A stretch of DNA of 64,000 nt from an uncultured Candidatus Thioglobus sp. (GTDB lineage: Bacteria > Pseudomonadota > Gammaproteobacteria > PS1 > Pseudothioglobaceae). Position 1 is the first letter of the stretch; each line of letters starts with the position of its first letter. Positions 38,256-49,989 of the stretch are shown in pieces. The DNA is taken from the NCBI GenBank assembly GCA_905614365.1, contig CAJQSO010000017.1:54555-118554 (forward strand), given 5' to 3'. The position numbers and the translations under genes are program-made. The notes beneath the pieces were generated by a model. That model was not told where the DNA came from. It did not search any database and saw nothing but the letters and a program-made list of their open reading frames with translations.

Positions 38256-38274
38256 CTGAAAAATTTGGTATAAT
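38247..38274 (+). promoter_or_regulatory. Sigma-70 promoter for rpoH
   Basis: TTGATA (38247-38252), 16-bp spacer, then TATAAT (38269-38274) preceded by TGG, i.e. an extended -10. This is the best-looking housekeeping promoter in the window. It starts in the last codons of gmk and would give a leader of about 25 nt before the rpoH ATG at 38306. Confidence 0.65.
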
Positions 38275-38305
38275 TTAGCTCTAAAATATCGTTTTGAGAA
38301 GACTT

Positions 38306-39145
38306 ATGAGTGATTTTGCATTATCGATAAAGAATACATCTAGAGATCTAGAGGTACAAAAGTACCCTCCAATTCTTACTCCAGAGCAAGAATATGAGTT
38401 AGCTATTGAACTATATGAGAATGGAAGTTTATCTGCTGCACAAAGGCTTGTTTTAGCTCATATGAGATTTGTTGCCTTTATTGCTCATAGTTATAAAGGA
38501 TATGGTCTTGAAAATGCTGACCTGATTCAAGAAGGAACGATTGGGCTAATGAAAGCAGTTAAACGCTTTAATCCCCATAAAAAAGTTAGGCTATCTTCTT
38601 TTGCTGTTTATTGGATTCGTGCAGAAATTCATGAGTACATTTTTAAAAACTGGAAAATTGTTAAGGTAGCAACCACTAAAGCACAAAGAAAACTTTTCTT
38701 TAAACTCAGAAAAGCAAAAGCAAATATTTTCCAGTCTCTAACGAGTGAACAAGCCAAAATAATTGCAGAAGATTTAGGCGTTAAAGAAAAAGATGTTATT
38801 GAAATGGAATCTAGACTTCAACTCAACGATGTAGCTTTTGAAGTTAATGATGATGATGATACTTATACTCCAGAGCACTACATCTCAGACCCTGGTAAAA
38901 ATCCTGAGCAATTAGTATTAAACGATAAAAACCAAGAAGACCAGCATAATAAGCTTTATCAAGCACTTTCTTCTTTAGATGAAAGAAGTATCGATATTTT
39001 GCAAGCAAGGTACTTGAAAGAAGAAAAATCGACCTTACATACTTTAGCAGACAAGTATGGTGTTTCCGCAGAAAGGGTTCGCCAACTTGAAAACAAAGCT
39101 ATTAAGAAGCTTAAAGAACGTCTAGAAGGCCAAGTAAGCCTTTAA
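38306..39145 (+). CDS. rpoH: Heat-shock sigma factor RpoH (sigma-32)
   Basis: Directs RNA polymerase to heat-shock promoters. Region 2 holds ADLIQEGTIGLMKAVKRFNP and VRLSSFAVYWIRAEIHEYI. The RpoH box follows (TTKAQRKLFFKLRKAK), which distinguishes it from other sigma factors. Region 4 ends with YGVSAERVRQLENKAIKKLK. ATG at 38306 is chosen over a TTG at 38294 because GAGAAG lies four nt upstream. About 279 residues. groES follows 36 nt later, so this regulator sits directly upstream of its own classical target. Confidence 0.95.
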   Translation: MSDFALSIKNTSRDLEVQKYPPILTPEQEYELAIELYENGSLSAAQRLVLAHMRFVAFIAHSYKGYGLENADLIQEGTIGLMKAVKRFNPHKKVRLSSFAVYWIRAEIHEYIFKNWKIVKVATTKAQRKLFFKLRKAKANIFQSLTSEQAKIIAEDLGVKEKDVIEMESRLQLNDVAFEVNDDDDTYTPEHYISDPGKNPEQLVLNDKNQEDQHNKLYQALSSLDERSIDILQARYLKEEKSTLHTLADKYGVSAERVRQLENKAIKKLKERLEGQVSL

Positions 39146-39181
39146 CGACAAATTTTTTGTAGTCCAACACCTGGAGAGAAT

Positions 39182-39472
39182 ATGGAAATCCGCCCCCTAC
39201 ATGACCGTGTCATTGTTAGAAGAGTAGAAGAAAAGAAAACAACAGCAAGTGGTTTAATTATCCCTGATTCATCAACTGAAAAGCCATCTAGAGGCGAAGT
39301 TGTTGCAGCTGGTAATGGAAGAATTAGTACCCAAGGAGATTTAATTCCTTTGGATGTGAAGGTTGGCGATATAGTAATGTTTGGTCAATATTCAGGTGCG
39401 GAAATCACAGTAGCAGAAGAAAAACTTCTAGTGATGAGCGAAGATGAAATTGTTGCAGTAATTGAAGAATAA
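39182..39472 (+). CDS. groES: Co-chaperonin GroES
   Basis: Ten-kilodalton lid of the GroEL folding chamber. 96 residues: [17 protein letters not shown], the mobile loop [20 protein letters not shown], and [20 protein letters not shown] before the start is a good ribosome-binding site. No CIRCE or convincing sigma-32 promoter is visible in the 36-nt gap after rpoH, so transcription may come from the rpoH promoter or from inside rpoH. Confidence 0.96.
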   Translation: MEIRPLHDRVIVRRVEEKKTTASGLIIPDSSTEKPSRGEVVAAGNGRISTQGDLIPLDVKVGDIVMFGQYSGAEITVAEEKLLVMSEDEIVAVIEE

Positions 39473-41125
<1,653 letters not shown>

Positions 41126-41141
41126 ATCTATTTATCTTTAT

Positions 41142-41173
41142 AAAAAAAGCCCCATTTTTTGGGGCTTTTTTTT
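41142..41173 (+). terminator. Rho-independent terminator after groEL
   Basis: AAAAAAAGCCCC (41142-41153) pairs with GGGGCTTTTTTT (41161-41172) around a 7-nt loop, ending in an eight-T run. Symmetric A/T flanks would also allow termination from the opposite strand, although no minus-strand gene ends here. Confidence 0.92.
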
Positions 41174-41181
41174 GGTATTAT
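41173..41181 (+). promoter_or_regulatory. Extended -10 candidate for parE
   Basis: TGGTATTAT (41173-41181) directly after the groEL terminator fits an extended -10 and would place the start of transcription near 41188, 21 nt before the parE ATG. No good -35 is present, since that position is the terminator stem. Confidence 0.35.
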
Positions 41182-41208
41182 GTCTGCCAATTACAACCAA
41201 TACATCAT

Positions 41209-43092
41209 ATGTCTAATTACGACGCGTCATCAATAGAAGTGCTAACTGGCCTGGAGCCAGTCAAAAAACGCCCAGGAATGTATACCGATACTGAAATTCC
41301 AAATCACCTCGCACAAGAAGTCGTTGATAACAGCGTTGATGAAGCCGTCTCTGGTTATGCAACTCAAATTAATGTAACGCTACATAAAGATAATTCTATG
41401 TCAGTTGAAGACAATGGAAGAGGTATACCAGTAGATATTCATCCAAAAGAAGGAACGCCTGCTGTGGAAGTTATCCTTACAAAACTTCATGCTGGTGGTA
41501 AGTTCTCAAATGATTCTTATCAATTCTCTGGTGGCCTTCATGGAGTAGGAATTTCTGTAGTGAATGCCCTATCTAGTTCAATTGAAATCTGGATAAAAAG
41601 AGATTCAAAGCAATACTATATGCAATTTGAATCAGGAGCTAAATCAAAAGATTTAGAAGAAATAGGAGAGGTTGGTAAGCGCAATACTGGAACTTTAATA
41701 AAATTCTCACCAGATCCTCAATACTTTGATACTATCAAATTTTCCATCAAAAAACTAAGGCATAATCTTCGCTCTAAAGCAGTTCTTTGTCCTGGGCTTG
41801 AAGTTAACTTTGTAAATGAAATAGATGAAACAACAGATAAATGGCTCTTTGAAGATGGCATTAAAGATTACCTTCAAGCTTCTTTAGATGGGTTAGATTG
41901 CATTCCTGCAATACCTTTCGTAATTTCTAGTAAGTCTAAAGAGGAACAGCTTGATTGTGCACTTACTTGGACTGAAAATACTACAAACACCACCGCTGAG
42001 AGTTTTGTTAACTTAATTCCTACAATTGGTGGAGGAACTCACGTTAATGGACTTCGATCTGGATTAACTGATGCGTTAAAAGAATTCTGTGAATTTAGAA
42101 GCCTTATTCCAAAAAATATTAAATTAACGCCTGATGATGTTTGGCAAAATATTGCCTTTGTGTTATCAATTAAAATTCTTGATCCACAGTTTTCTGGACA
42201 AACAAAAGAGAGACTATCTTCAAGAGAGTGTGCTTCTTTTGTTTCAGGAGTAGTTAAAGACTCATTTAGTTTATGGCTAAATCAGCATACTGATATAGCT
42301 GAAAAGATTGCGGAACTTGCCATCCTTAATGCTCAAGTAAGATTAAAAACTGCCAAGAAAGTTATACGAAAAAAAATAGTAAGTGGGCCTGCACTTCCTG
42401 GAAAATTATCTGATTGCACCAGTGTTGATCTTGATCAAACTGAAGTTTTTTTAGTTGAAGGAGACTCTGCTGGAGGCTCAGCAAAACAGGCTAGAGACAA
42501 AGAGTATCAAGCCATATTACCGCTAAGAGGAAAAATTCTCAATACATGGGAAGTTGACTCTTCCCAAGTTCTTGCCTCAAATGAAATTCACGACATAAGT
42601 GTTGCAATTGGTTTAGAACCCGATAATAGTGATCTTTCAGGCCTTCGCTATGGAAAGGTTTGCATCTTGGCTGACGCAGACTCAGATGGTCTTCATATTG
42701 CTACGCTTATTTGCGCCTTATTTGTTAAACACTTCCCTAAACTAGTTAAAGAAGGTCACGTTTATGTTGCAATGCCACCTTTATATAGAATTGACGCAGG
42801 GAAGCAAGTATTCTATGCCCTGGATAACAAAGAGAAAGATGCCTTTGAAGCTAAACTTGCTAAGGAGAATAGCCGCCAAAAAATTCAAGTTCAAAGATTT
42901 AAAGGTCTAGGTGAAATGAATCCAAAGCAGCTTAGAGAAACAACCATGCAGCCTGATACTCGAAGATTAATCCAGTTAACTCTTGATCACCCATTACAGA
43001 TTAATGAAACTATGGATATGCTGCTTTCTAAAAAAAGAGCCTCAGACCGCAAGTCTTGGTTAGAAACGAAAGGCAATCTTGCAAATGTCTAA
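41209..43092 (+). CDS. parE: DNA topoisomerase IV subunit B ParE
   Basis: ATPase subunit of the decatenase topoisomerase IV. GHKL ATP site: [43 protein letters not shown] domain: [41 protein letters not shown]. The 627-residue length and the opening [20 protein letters not shown] match ParE rather than the longer GyrB of gammaproteobacteria. parC is not in the window. Overlaps queC by 8 nt. Confidence 0.94.
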   Translation: MSNYDASSIEVLTGLEPVKKRPGMYTDTEIPNHLAQEVVDNSVDEAVSGYATQINVTLHKDNSMSVEDNGRGIPVDIHPKEGTPAVEVILTKLHAGGKFSNDSYQFSGGLHGVGISVVNALSSSIEIWIKRDSKQYYMQFESGAKSKDLEEIGEVGKRNTGTLIKFSPDPQYFDTIKFSIKKLRHNLRSKAVLCPGLEVNFVNEIDETTDKWLFEDGIKDYLQASLDGLDCIPAIPFVISSKSKEEQLDCALTWTENTTNTTAESFVNLIPTIGGGTHVNGLRSGLTDALKEFCEFRSLIPKNIKLTPDDVWQNIAFVLSIKILDPQFSGQTKERLSSRECASFVSGVVKDSFSLWLNQHTDIAEKIAELAILNAQVRLKTAKKVIRKKIVSGPALPGKLSDCTSVDLDQTEVFLVEGDSAGGSAKQARDKEYQAILPLRGKILNTWEVDSSQVLASNEIHDISVAIGLEPDNSDLSGLRYGKVCILADADSDGLHIATLICALFVKHFPKLVKEGHVYVAMPPLYRIDAGKQVFYALDNKEKDAFEAKLAKENSRQKIQVQRFKGLGEMNPKQLRETTMQPDTRRLIQLTLDHPLQINETMDMLLSKKRASDRKSWLETKGNLANV

Positions 43093-43756
43093 AGCCATTG
43101 TTTTGTTATCTGGCGGTCTAGACTCAACAACTGTTCTTGCAATTGCAAAGGCTCATAACTTTGAGTGTTATGCATTAAGTTTTGATTATGGTCAAAAGCA
43201 AAGCTCTGAGCTAGAATCTGCAAAAACTATTGCAAATCAATCTAAAGTGGCTGAGCATCGTATTATGAAAATCTCACTTGCTGATATTGGTGGCTCTGCT
43301 TTAACAGACGACAAAATAGATGTTCCAAAGTACTCTGAAAGCGATGAAATTCCTGTCACCTATGTTCCAGCTCGAAATACTATTTTCTTATCTTTTGCGC
43401 TAGCATGGGCTGAAGTAATCGATTGTCAGAAAATTTATATTGGCGTAAATGCGCTTGATTATTCTGGTTATCCAGACTGCAGGCCAGAGTTTATCAAAGC
43501 ATTTGAAGATATGGCAAATCTTGCAACAAAACAATCTGTTGAAGGTGACAAAATTGAAATTAAAACACCTTTAATTAGTATGACAAAAGCAGAAATAATT
43601 CAAAAAGGGTTAAGCCTTGGTGTTGACTACTCTCAAACTATAAGTTGTTACCTAGCAAACTCCAATGGAGAGGCTTGTGGAGAGTGTGATGCCTGCGTGC
43701 TTAGAATAAATGGTTTTAATAATGCAAACATCAAGGACCCAACTTTTTATCAATAA
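43085..43756 (+). CDS. queC: 7-cyano-7-deazaguanine synthase QueC
   Basis: Makes preQ0, precursor of queuosine in tRNA. PP-loop [15 protein letters not shown] at the N-terminus, [19 protein letters not shown] near 95, [15 protein letters not shown] near 120 and a zinc cluster [17 protein letters not shown] near 190-206. ATG at 43085 is preferred to an in-frame ATG at 43079 because it opens the conserved [11 protein letters not shown]. Overlap with parE suggests cotranscription. Other queuosine genes are absent. Confidence 0.95.
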   Translation: MSKAIVLLSGGLDSTTVLAIAKAHNFECYALSFDYGQKQSSELESAKTIANQSKVAEHRIMKISLADIGGSALTDDKIDVPKYSESDEIPVTYVPARNTIFLSFALAWAEVIDCQKIYIGVNALDYSGYPDCRPEFIKAFEDMANLATKQSVEGDKIEIKTPLISMTKAEIIQKGLSLGVDYSQTISCYLANSNGEACGECDACVLRINGFNNANIKDPTFYQ

Positions 43757-43836
43757 ATATTTAAAATTTAGCGTTATTTGAATGTTTTTTGAAGATAAAA
43801 TGTAAACTTTTATATAATTTAAGGATTTAACTCAAA

Positions 43837-44064
43837 ATGAGTATTGAAGATAGAGTACGTAAAGTTGTAAGTGAGCAGTTAGATGTTAGTGGTGAAATTG
43901 ACAATAACGCTTCATTTATCGATGATTTAGGGGCTGATTCATTAGATACTGTAGAACTTGTAATGTCTCTTGAAGAAGAGTTTGATTGTGAAATTGCAGA
44001 TGAAGAAGCAGAAAATATTACTACTATTCAACAAGCAATAGACTACATTAACGCGAACACTTAA
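43837..44064 (+). CDS. acpP: Acyl carrier protein AcpP
   Basis: Carries growing acyl chains on a phosphopantetheine attached to the serine of [11 protein letters not shown] (Ser near residue 36). 75 residues, strongly acidic. A TTGAAG/TATAAT pair (43789-43818, 18-bp spacer) may be its promoter, although an AAGGA overlaps the predicted start of transcription. The usual fabD/fabG upstream genes are absent; fabF follows after a terminator-like hairpin. Confidence 0.96.
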   Translation: MSIEDRVRKVVSEQLDVSGEIDNNASFIDDLGADSLDTVELVMSLEEEFDCEIADEEAENITTIQQAIDYINANT

Positions 44065-44084
44065 TAATCTTCATCAAATCTAAT

Positions 44085-44121
44085 AAGGCGTTTACTTTAA
44101 AAAGTAATACGCCTTTTTTTA
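44085..44121 (+). terminator. Terminator/attenuator between acpP and fabF
   Basis: AAGGCGTTTACTTT (44085-44098) pairs with AAAGTAATACGCCTT (44101-44115) with one bulge and is followed by a T run. It would let the abundant acpP message end before fabF, keeping carrier protein in excess over ketoacyl synthase. Confidence 0.85.
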
Positions 44122-44193
44122 TGCAATATATTTATCTCTCAAAGTAAATAACTTATACAAATTTACTTTGTTAACTTTAAAAGAAAATCTATT

Positions 44194-45435
44194 ATGAATA
44201 AAAGAAGAGTTGTAATTACTGGTTTAGGCATTGTAAGCCCAGTTGGAAATAATGTTAATGATGCTTGGTCTAATATTATTAATGGTGTTTCTGGTATAGC
44301 CCCAATAACAAATATTGATACAGAGACTCAAGCTGTTAAATTTGGTGGCGCAGTTAAAGATTTTGATGTGTCTAAATACTTAAGCCCTAAAGAAGCTAAA
44401 AAAATGGATATATTTATTCACTATGGTATGGCTGCTGGAATACAAGCTTTTGAAGATAGTGGAATTGAAGTAACAGATGAAAATGCTGAAAGAATTGGAG
44501 TTGCCATTGGTGCTGGTATTGGTGGCCTAACTACAATTGAAAAAACAGCGGACCTTTTTAGAGAAAAAGGACCTAAGAGAATTTCTCCATTCTTTGTGCC
44601 CTCCTCTATTATCAATATGGTCTCTGGAAACATGTCTATAAAATTTGGCCTTAAAGGACCAAATTTTGCAATTGTTACAGCGTGCACAACGGGTACGCAT
44701 AATATTGGTGACGCCTCAAGGATAATTGAATACGGTGATGCTGACGTTATGATCGCTGGTGGAACTGAAATGTCAACAACTAACTGTGGACTCGGTGGTT
44801 TTGCAGCAGCTCGAGCATTGTCAACTAGAAATGATGATCCAGAAACTGCCTCAAGGCCTTGGGATATTGATAGAGATGGTTTTGTTCTTGGTGATGGTGC
44901 AGGCGTTATTGTTCTTGAAGAGTATGAGCACGCTAAAAAACGTGGAGCGCATATTTATGGTGAACTTACAGGGTATGGTATGAGTAGTGATGCATATCAT
45001 ATGACGCTGCCATCACAAGGTGGTGAAGGCGCTGCAAGATGTATGAGAAATGCTATGAATAATGCTGGAATCAATCCGGACCAACTAGATTATATTAATG
45101 CTCACGGAACGTCAACACCAGCAGGCGACGCAGCTGAAACAGAAGCCGCTAAATTAGCTTTAGGCGCGCACTCAAAAAATATTGTAATGAGCTCAACAAA
45201 GTCAATGACTGGGCATCTTTTAGGAGCTGCAGGGGGTATCGAGGCCGTTTTTTCAACTCTTGCAATTAGAGATCAAATAGCGCCTCCCACAATAAACATA
45301 TTCAATCAAGATCCACAATGTGACCTTGACTATGCTGCGAATCAGGCAAGAGAAATGAAGATTAATCATGCAATTTCAAACTCTTTTGGGTTTGGCGGGA
45401 CCAATGGCTCACTGGTAATATCTAAAGGCCCTTAA
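44194..45435 (+). CDS. fabF: 3-oxoacyl-ACP synthase II FabF
   Basis: Elongating condensing enzyme of fatty-acid synthesis. The Cys-His-His triad is visible: nucleophile in [14 protein letters not shown], then [14 protein letters not shown] and [17 protein letters not shown]. Ends with [11 protein letters not shown]. 413 residues. Its end lies 6 nt from the convergent 72-residue gene. Confidence 0.96.
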   Translation: MNKRRVVITGLGIVSPVGNNVNDAWSNIINGVSGIAPITNIDTETQAVKFGGAVKDFDVSKYLSPKEAKKMDIFIHYGMAAGIQAFEDSGIEVTDENAERIGVAIGAGIGGLTTIEKTADLFREKGPKRISPFFVPSSIINMVSGNMSIKFGLKGPNFAIVTACTTGTHNIGDASRIIEYGDADVMIAGGTEMSTTNCGLGGFAAARALSTRNDDPETASRPWDIDRDGFVLGDGAGVIVLEEYEHAKKRGAHIYGELTGYGMSSDAYHMTLPSQGGEGAARCMRNAMNNAGINPDQLDYINAHGTSTPAGDAAETEAAKLALGAHSKNIVMSSTKSMTGHLLGAAGGIEAVFSTLAIRDQIAPPTINIFNQDPQCDLDYAANQAREMKINHAISNSFGFGGTNGSLVISKGP

Positions 45436-45441
45436 AGAGCT

Positions 45442-45660
45442 CTAGTTTTCTTCTAATATTATTCCCGCAGACTCAACTAACTCTGAATCTGAAATCAGTC
45501 CCTCTAAAAGCTTATAGATTCTAATTACTCCATTAGTCACACTATCTAGAGCCTCTTCCTTATTAACAATTAAATGCAAGCTATCTTCATGATTTTCATA
45601 TTTAAAGGCGCCACCAATAACGGCTAAAGCAAGAATTGCGACTAACAAGTATTTAATCAT
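45442..45660 (-). CDS. Small single-pass membrane or secreted protein, unknown
   Basis: 72 residues, not recognised. Residues 1-19 (MIKYLLVAILALAVIGGAF) form a hydrophobic segment that could be a membrane anchor or uncleaved signal. The rest is acidic (KYENHEDSLHLIVNKEEALD and onward). No clear ribosome-binding site is seen. It fits neatly between fabF and prlC on the minus strand, which favours a real gene, but there is no family evidence. Confidence 0.5.
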   Translation of the reverse strand: MIKYLLVAILALAVIGGAFKYENHEDSLHLIVNKEEALDSVTNGVIRIYKLLEGLISDSELVESAGIILEEN

Positions 45661-45715
45661 CAGTTTTTATAACTAGTGTGAATTAATAAAAGATATTTTA
45701 CCCAATTTCTATGTA

Positions 45716-47641
45716 TTAAATCGAAATTCCAGATGACTTTAAGAGACCTTCCATTTTAGGTTTGCCGCCTCGAAATTTAATGTATTGACCCATAAAGTCT
45801 AGACTACCTCCAACCTCAAGAATAAATCTTCGAAAATCAGCTGCAGATTTAGACTCAATTCCGCCATTATCTTTAACGAATTCATAAGCGTCTGCAGCTA
45901 ACACTTCAGCCCATTTATAGCTAAAGTATCCAGCAGCATAACCGCCACTAAAAATATGGGAAAAAGAATTAAGGAATCTATTCTCGTCAATAACGGTAAC
46001 TAAAGCAGTCCTCTCTCTAACGCTCTCCAAAACTTTGTAAGTATCTAGATTAGAAATATGAGTATTTATATCCCATAGCGAAAATTCGCATTGCCTAAGC
46101 ATCTGCATTCCTGATTGAAAGTTTTTAGAGTCAATCACTTTATTAAATAATTCATCAGGTAATTTTTCACCTGTCTCCCAGTGGCCTGAAATTAAATCAA
46201 TAACGCCCCTTTCATAACAAAAATTTTCCATATATTGGCTAGGAAGCTCTACACCATCCCATGGAACTCCGCTGATTCCAGCTGCACAGGGGAAAGTAAC
46301 TTTAGTTAATAAATGATGAAGTGCATGGCCAAATTCATGAAATATAGTTACAATTTCATCAAAGTCAAACAAAGCTGGCTTACCATCTTTAGGTGAATTT
46401 AAATTACAAACAACAAACGCAACTGGCAAAGAGTCTTTATATAGGCCTTGAAAGTCTGACATCCAAGCCCCGCCTCGTTTATTTTCTCTAGCATAAACGT
46501 CAAAATATATTTTTCCAATTGGTCCATTTTCATCCTCTAATATTATTACTCTAACATCAGGGTGATAGCAATCTTCTTCGACTTCAGTCAAATTTACGTT
46601 ATAAAGATTTTGAATCGTTTCAAAAAGCCCGCTTAAAACGCTGCTTTCTGGAAAATATGGTTTTAAGTCAGCACTCTTAAAGTTAAATACTTTTTGCTTT
46701 AATTTTTCTGAGTAGAACATCAAATCCCAAGGCATTAAAGAATGTCCAGCAAAATCTTCCAAATCTTTTAATTCAGTTGTTGCTTGAAGATGAGATAGAT
46801 CTACTAACTTTTCTAGAAAGTCTATGACAGCTTCAGGCGAGTCAACCATTTTAGATTGAACTGAGTATTCTGCGTAATTTGATAAACCCAGAAGAGTCGA
46901 CATCTCAGAGCGTAATTTTAAAATTTCATCCATAACCTGACGATTATCAAATTTAACTGGAGTAATACCAACATCTGACGCTCTTGAAATATAAGCTCTA
47001 TAAACTTCCTCTCTTAAGTCCCTATTCTCGCCATAGGTCATAAGATCAATGTATACAGGTATTTGCAGGCTTACAACATACTCACTTCCTTCTCTAACCT
47101 TAGACAGCTCAGCCTCATCATACCCATTCAAATCATCAATAGAAACTGATTTTTTCCAAGAGTTAGTTGCCTGCAGAACGTTTTTAGAGAATTGATTACT
47201 TAGAACACTTAGCCGCTCTTGAATTTCTTTAAATCTTTTAGAATCATTTCCCTTAAGAGCAACGCCTGAAAGCTCAAAACCTTTAATTGAATCTTTTACA
47301 ATGTGTTTTTGCTGCTCATTAAGGCTTGTATTTTTAACTCTTTTAAATGCCTCATACAAGTCTTCATTAGCACCAAGGTCACTGTAGTAATTAGAGATTA
47401 TTGGTAAAGTTTTTTCGTAGTCCTTATTAAACTCTTCAGAAAACATAACTGCATTAAGATGAGAGTTAACACTTATCTCTTTACCTATAAGATGTTCATT
47501 GTTATCAAGCACACCAACAACACTTTCCCAATCATCTCCTTTACTTGCAAGCACAGATTGCCTAGTACCATCTTCTACAACTTGAGTAATATTAAGAACG
47601 ATATCTTTTGGCTTAAAGTTAGGCGTTTGACTGCTATTCAT
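45716..47641 (-). CDS. prlC: Oligopeptidase A (M3 family zinc metallopeptidase)
   Basis: Cytoplasmic thimet-type peptidase that degrades signal peptides and short peptides. The zinc site HEFGHALHHLL lies near residue 438, with the downstream glutamate region ELPSQYMENFCYE. The flanking GVPWDGVELPSQ and FSGGYAAGYFSYKWAEVLAADAY are typical of PrlC/OpdA. 641 residues against 680 in E. coli. A 74-nt gap separates its start from the next minus-strand gene's end region. Confidence 0.93.
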   Translation of the reverse strand: MNSSQTPNFKPKDIVLNITQVVEDGTRQSVLASKGDDWESVVGVLDNNEHLIGKEISVNSHLNAVMFSEEFNKDYEKTLPIISNYYSDLGANEDLYEAFKRVKNTSLNEQQKHIVKDSIKGFELSGVALKGNDSKRFKEIQERLSVLSNQFSKNVLQATNSWKKSVSIDDLNGYDEAELSKVREGSEYVVSLQIPVYIDLMTYGENRDLREEVYRAYISRASDVGITPVKFDNRQVMDEILKLRSEMSTLLGLSNYAEYSVQSKMVDSPEAVIDFLEKLVDLSHLQATTELKDLEDFAGHSLMPWDLMFYSEKLKQKVFNFKSADLKPYFPESSVLSGLFETIQNLYNVNLTEVEEDCYHPDVRVIILEDENGPIGKIYFDVYARENKRGGAWMSDFQGLYKDSLPVAFVVCNLNSPKDGKPALFDFDEIVTIFHEFGHALHHLLTKVTFPCAAGISGVPWDGVELPSQYMENFCYERGVIDLISGHWETGEKLPDELFNKVIDSKNFQSGMQMLRQCEFSLWDINTHISNLDTYKVLESVRERTALVTVIDENRFLNSFSHIFSGGYAAGYFSYKWAEVLAADAYEFVKDNGGIESKSAADFRRFILEVGGSLDFMGQYIKFRGGKPKMEGLLKSSGISI

Positions 47642-47743
47642 AATATGTTTTAATTTAAAAAAAGTTAATGAATTTTAATATACTTAGATCGCTTGAAAAG
47701 ACTCGCTGAAAATTAAAACTCTATAAGTCTTAATTGCTAAAAA

Positions 47744-48709
47744 CTAAATATCTTTTCGGCCTTTAATTATTACTTCATAGCCTTTTTCTTCTGGCTCATC
47801 ATCAATCATTTCAGCTGGAAAACCATTGCCCAGAACTTTGACATTAGCACTTTCTTCAAGCCTCTTAATAATATTTGGAGAAAGCTCACGTGATCCGTAT
47901 CTCTTCTCACCATCTTTAAAAATTTCAACAATTAGAGGAGCTATTTCTAAATCTAATCCTTTTCTCTGAGCAAGCTCATTAAAAATTCCAACATCCTTAG
48001 AAACTAAATCCATTGTAAAGCTTATATCTCTGCTGCCATTTAGAATAACCTGAGATTCAGTTTCATGAACAAATGAAGTTCCAGAAGATGCTTTGATCGC
48101 CTCATAAGTTACGTTCATATCCATTCCAAGCTTTTTCATGGTTGTTAATGCTTCTGCAATTGAAGCAAGATTAACTGTAGCTAAGTAATTAGTCATAACC
48201 TTAAGAGTTGAGGCTGTTCCTAAACTGCCAGTATGAAGTACTCTCCTTCCCATAGTAGTTAGTATTGGCAAAGCTTTTTCAAAAGCCACTCTTGTGCATC
48301 CAGCAAAAATTGAGATATTACCTGTGTCAGCCCTATGACACCCGCCTGAAACTGGGCAATCAATTGGTAATGCACCAACCGCTTCAACTAAAGCGCCAAT
48401 TCTTCGAATCTCAGCCTCATCTGTAGTGCTCATCTCAAGCCAAATTTTTCCTTTACTTAAACCTGATAAGACTCCATCAGAAGACTCCATAACTTCAGAG
48501 CAGGCTTTGGGTGATGGCAAACATGTAATAACCACATCACACCTTTCTGCCATTTCTCTTGGGGAATTAACACTCTTAGCGCCTCTCTTAATAAAATCTT
48601 CTACAAAAGAGGTATTAAGATCATGGACTGTAAGATCAAACCCATTTCTTAAAATACTTCCTGCAAGTTTGCCGCCTGCATTGCCTAAACCAATAAAACC
48701 GATATTCAT
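47744..48709 (-). CDS. 3-hydroxyisobutyrate-dehydrogenase-family oxidoreductase
   Basis: Beta-hydroxyacid dehydrogenase: NAD(P)-binding GFIGLGNAGGKLAGSILRNG at the N-terminus, the substrate loop CPVSGGCHRADTGNISIFAGC near 118-138, and the catalytic lysine/asparagine in LKVMTNYLATVNL near 172. 321 residues, with a longer C-terminal tail than typical 290-300 residue members. Possible substrates are 3-hydroxyisobutyrate, tartronate semialdehyde or L-threonate. It is the last gene of the iclR-betB-betA-dehydratase cluster, which suggests a carbon-catabolic step on a sugar-acid-like substrate. Confidence 0.85.
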   Translation of the reverse strand: MNIGFIGLGNAGGKLAGSILRNGFDLTVHDLNTSFVEDFIKRGAKSVNSPREMAERCDVVITCLPSPKACSEVMESSDGVLSGLSKGKIWLEMSTTDEAEIRRIGALVEAVGALPIDCPVSGGCHRADTGNISIFAGCTRVAFEKALPILTTMGRRVLHTGSLGTASTLKVMTNYLATVNLASIAEALTTMKKLGMDMNVTYEAIKASSGTSFVHETESQVILNGSRDISFTMDLVSKDVGIFNELAQRKGLDLEIAPLIVEIFKDGEKRYGSRELSPNIIKRLEESANVKVLGNGFPAEMIDDEPEEKGYEVIIKGRKDI

Positions 48710-48734
48710 CTAGATCTCCAAAAAATACAAGTTT

Positions 48735-49937
48735 TTAATCATCATCAGCATAATAAGGCTTTGTATCCATCGACAGATGAAGTTTCTTCCCTTTATAAGG
48801 TGAATTTGCCTCAATAACTTTGAGGTTAAGATCTATCCCCAAACCTGGCTTATCTGAAGGAATAATATTTCCCTTACTCCAGTTAAGAGGCTCCATTAAG
48901 ACATCTGAATGAAAACCGTCCCAAGTCCCAATACTTTCCATAATTAGGAAGTTGGGCGTTGCAGTAGCGAGCTGAATACTAGCTGCTGCCCCTACTGGGC
49001 CATTATAGATATGCGGGGCAATTTGAGCGAAAAAAACTTCAGCAAGACTCGCAATTTTCTTGGCCTCTAAAATGCCGCCAACTCGCCCTAAATTCATTTG
49101 AATTATCGAAGCAGAGTTATTTTTTAAAATATCAAAAAATTCATACTTTGTCGTTAACCGCTCACCAGTTGCAACTGGAATACTTGTTTTACTTGCAACT
49201 TCTGCCATTGCACTTGACTGACCTGGAGGAACAGGCTCTTCAAACCACAAAGGATCAAACTTTTCAAGTCTCTTAGCTAGGCACACAGCTGAAGCAGGAG
49301 TTAACTGTCCATGAGTTCCAATAAGAAGATCACAGTTATCTCCAACAGCCTCTCTTACTTTTTGGCAATAATTTTCACAGTGTTTTAAGCGCTTTAGTGA
49401 TATTTGATGTCCAGAATATATTGAGTATGGGCCAGCTGGATCAAACTTAACTGCACTAAATCCCTGTTCCATAAAATTTTTAGCGGACTCAGCGCCTAAT
49501 TCTGGATTCTCGTAATTAAGCACTCCATTTTTGTCTTTTGGGTATAAATAGGTATACGACCTGAGCTTATCATGAACCTTGCCCCCTATAAGCTCATATA
49601 TTGGCTTATTTGCAGCTTTTCCAATAACATCCCAACAAGACATCTCTAATCCACTTAATACTCCCATCATAGTCAAATCTGGTCTTTGAGTAAAACCACT
49701 TGAAAAACACTCTCTGAAAAAGCGTTCAATATGGTGCGGGTCATGACCTTTTAAGTATCGCTCAAACACATCTTCAGTTGCCTTAATAACAACCTCAGGA
49801 TGAAATGAGGCCGAATATATCTCTCCAACACCAACAATGCCGCACTTAGTCTCAATAGAAAGGAAAATCCAATACATTCCTCCAATATGCGGCTCTGGGG
49901 TTCCAACGATATAAGTATTTAATTTAACAACTTCCAT
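48735..49937 (-). CDS. Enolase-superfamily (mandelate racemase/muconate lactonizing type) dehydratase or racemase
   Basis: 400 residues with an N-terminal capping domain and a barrel. Metal-ligand and acid/base positions can be traced: GFSAVKFDPAGPY near 165, LLIGTHGQLTP near 217, LWFEEPVPPGQSSAMAEVA near 245, PVATGERLTTKYEF near 270 and QIAPHIYNGPVGAAASIQLA near 325. The pattern is closest to galactonate/gluconate-type sugar-acid dehydratases. The IGTHGQ form is not the classical mandelate racemase one. The true substrate is unknown. It lies between betA and the beta-hydroxyacid dehydrogenase on one strand. Confidence 0.82.
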   Translation of the reverse strand: MEVVKLNTYIVGTPEPHIGGMYWIFLSIETKCGIVGVGEIYSASFHPEVVIKATEDVFERYLKGHDPHHIERFFRECFSSGFTQRPDLTMMGVLSGLEMSCWDVIGKAANKPIYELIGGKVHDKLRSYTYLYPKDKNGVLNYENPELGAESAKNFMEQGFSAVKFDPAGPYSIYSGHQISLKRLKHCENYCQKVREAVGDNCDLLIGTHGQLTPASAVCLAKRLEKFDPLWFEEPVPPGQSSAMAEVASKTSIPVATGERLTTKYEFFDILKNNSASIIQMNLGRVGGILEAKKIASLAEVFFAQIAPHIYNGPVGAAASIQLATATPNFLIMESIGTWDGFHSDVLMEPLNWSKGNIIPSDKPGLGIDLNLKVIEANSPYKGKKLHLSMDTKPYYADDD

Positions 49938-49989
49938 ACAATATTTTTAGTTAAAAGTGAGTTAATTTGTTTACGATAAATTATTTATT

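Noticed and set aside
39146..39181. CIRCE element or sigma-32 promoter before groES
   Set aside because: No TTAGCACTC/GAGTGCTAA pair and no CCCCAT-type -10 with a CTTGAA -35 at proper spacing; a CTTGAAA inside rpoH lacks a partner.
41209..43092. DNA gyrase subunit B
   Set aside because: Length of 627 residues and the ParE-type opening ([15 protein letters not shown]) fit topoisomerase IV; gammaproteobacterial GyrB is longer.
43789..43818. Firm sigma-70 promoter for acpP
   Set aside because: TTGAAG/TATAAT with 18-bp spacing looks good, but the only Shine-Dalgarno-like AAGGA would overlap the predicted transcription start, so it is only noted under acpP.
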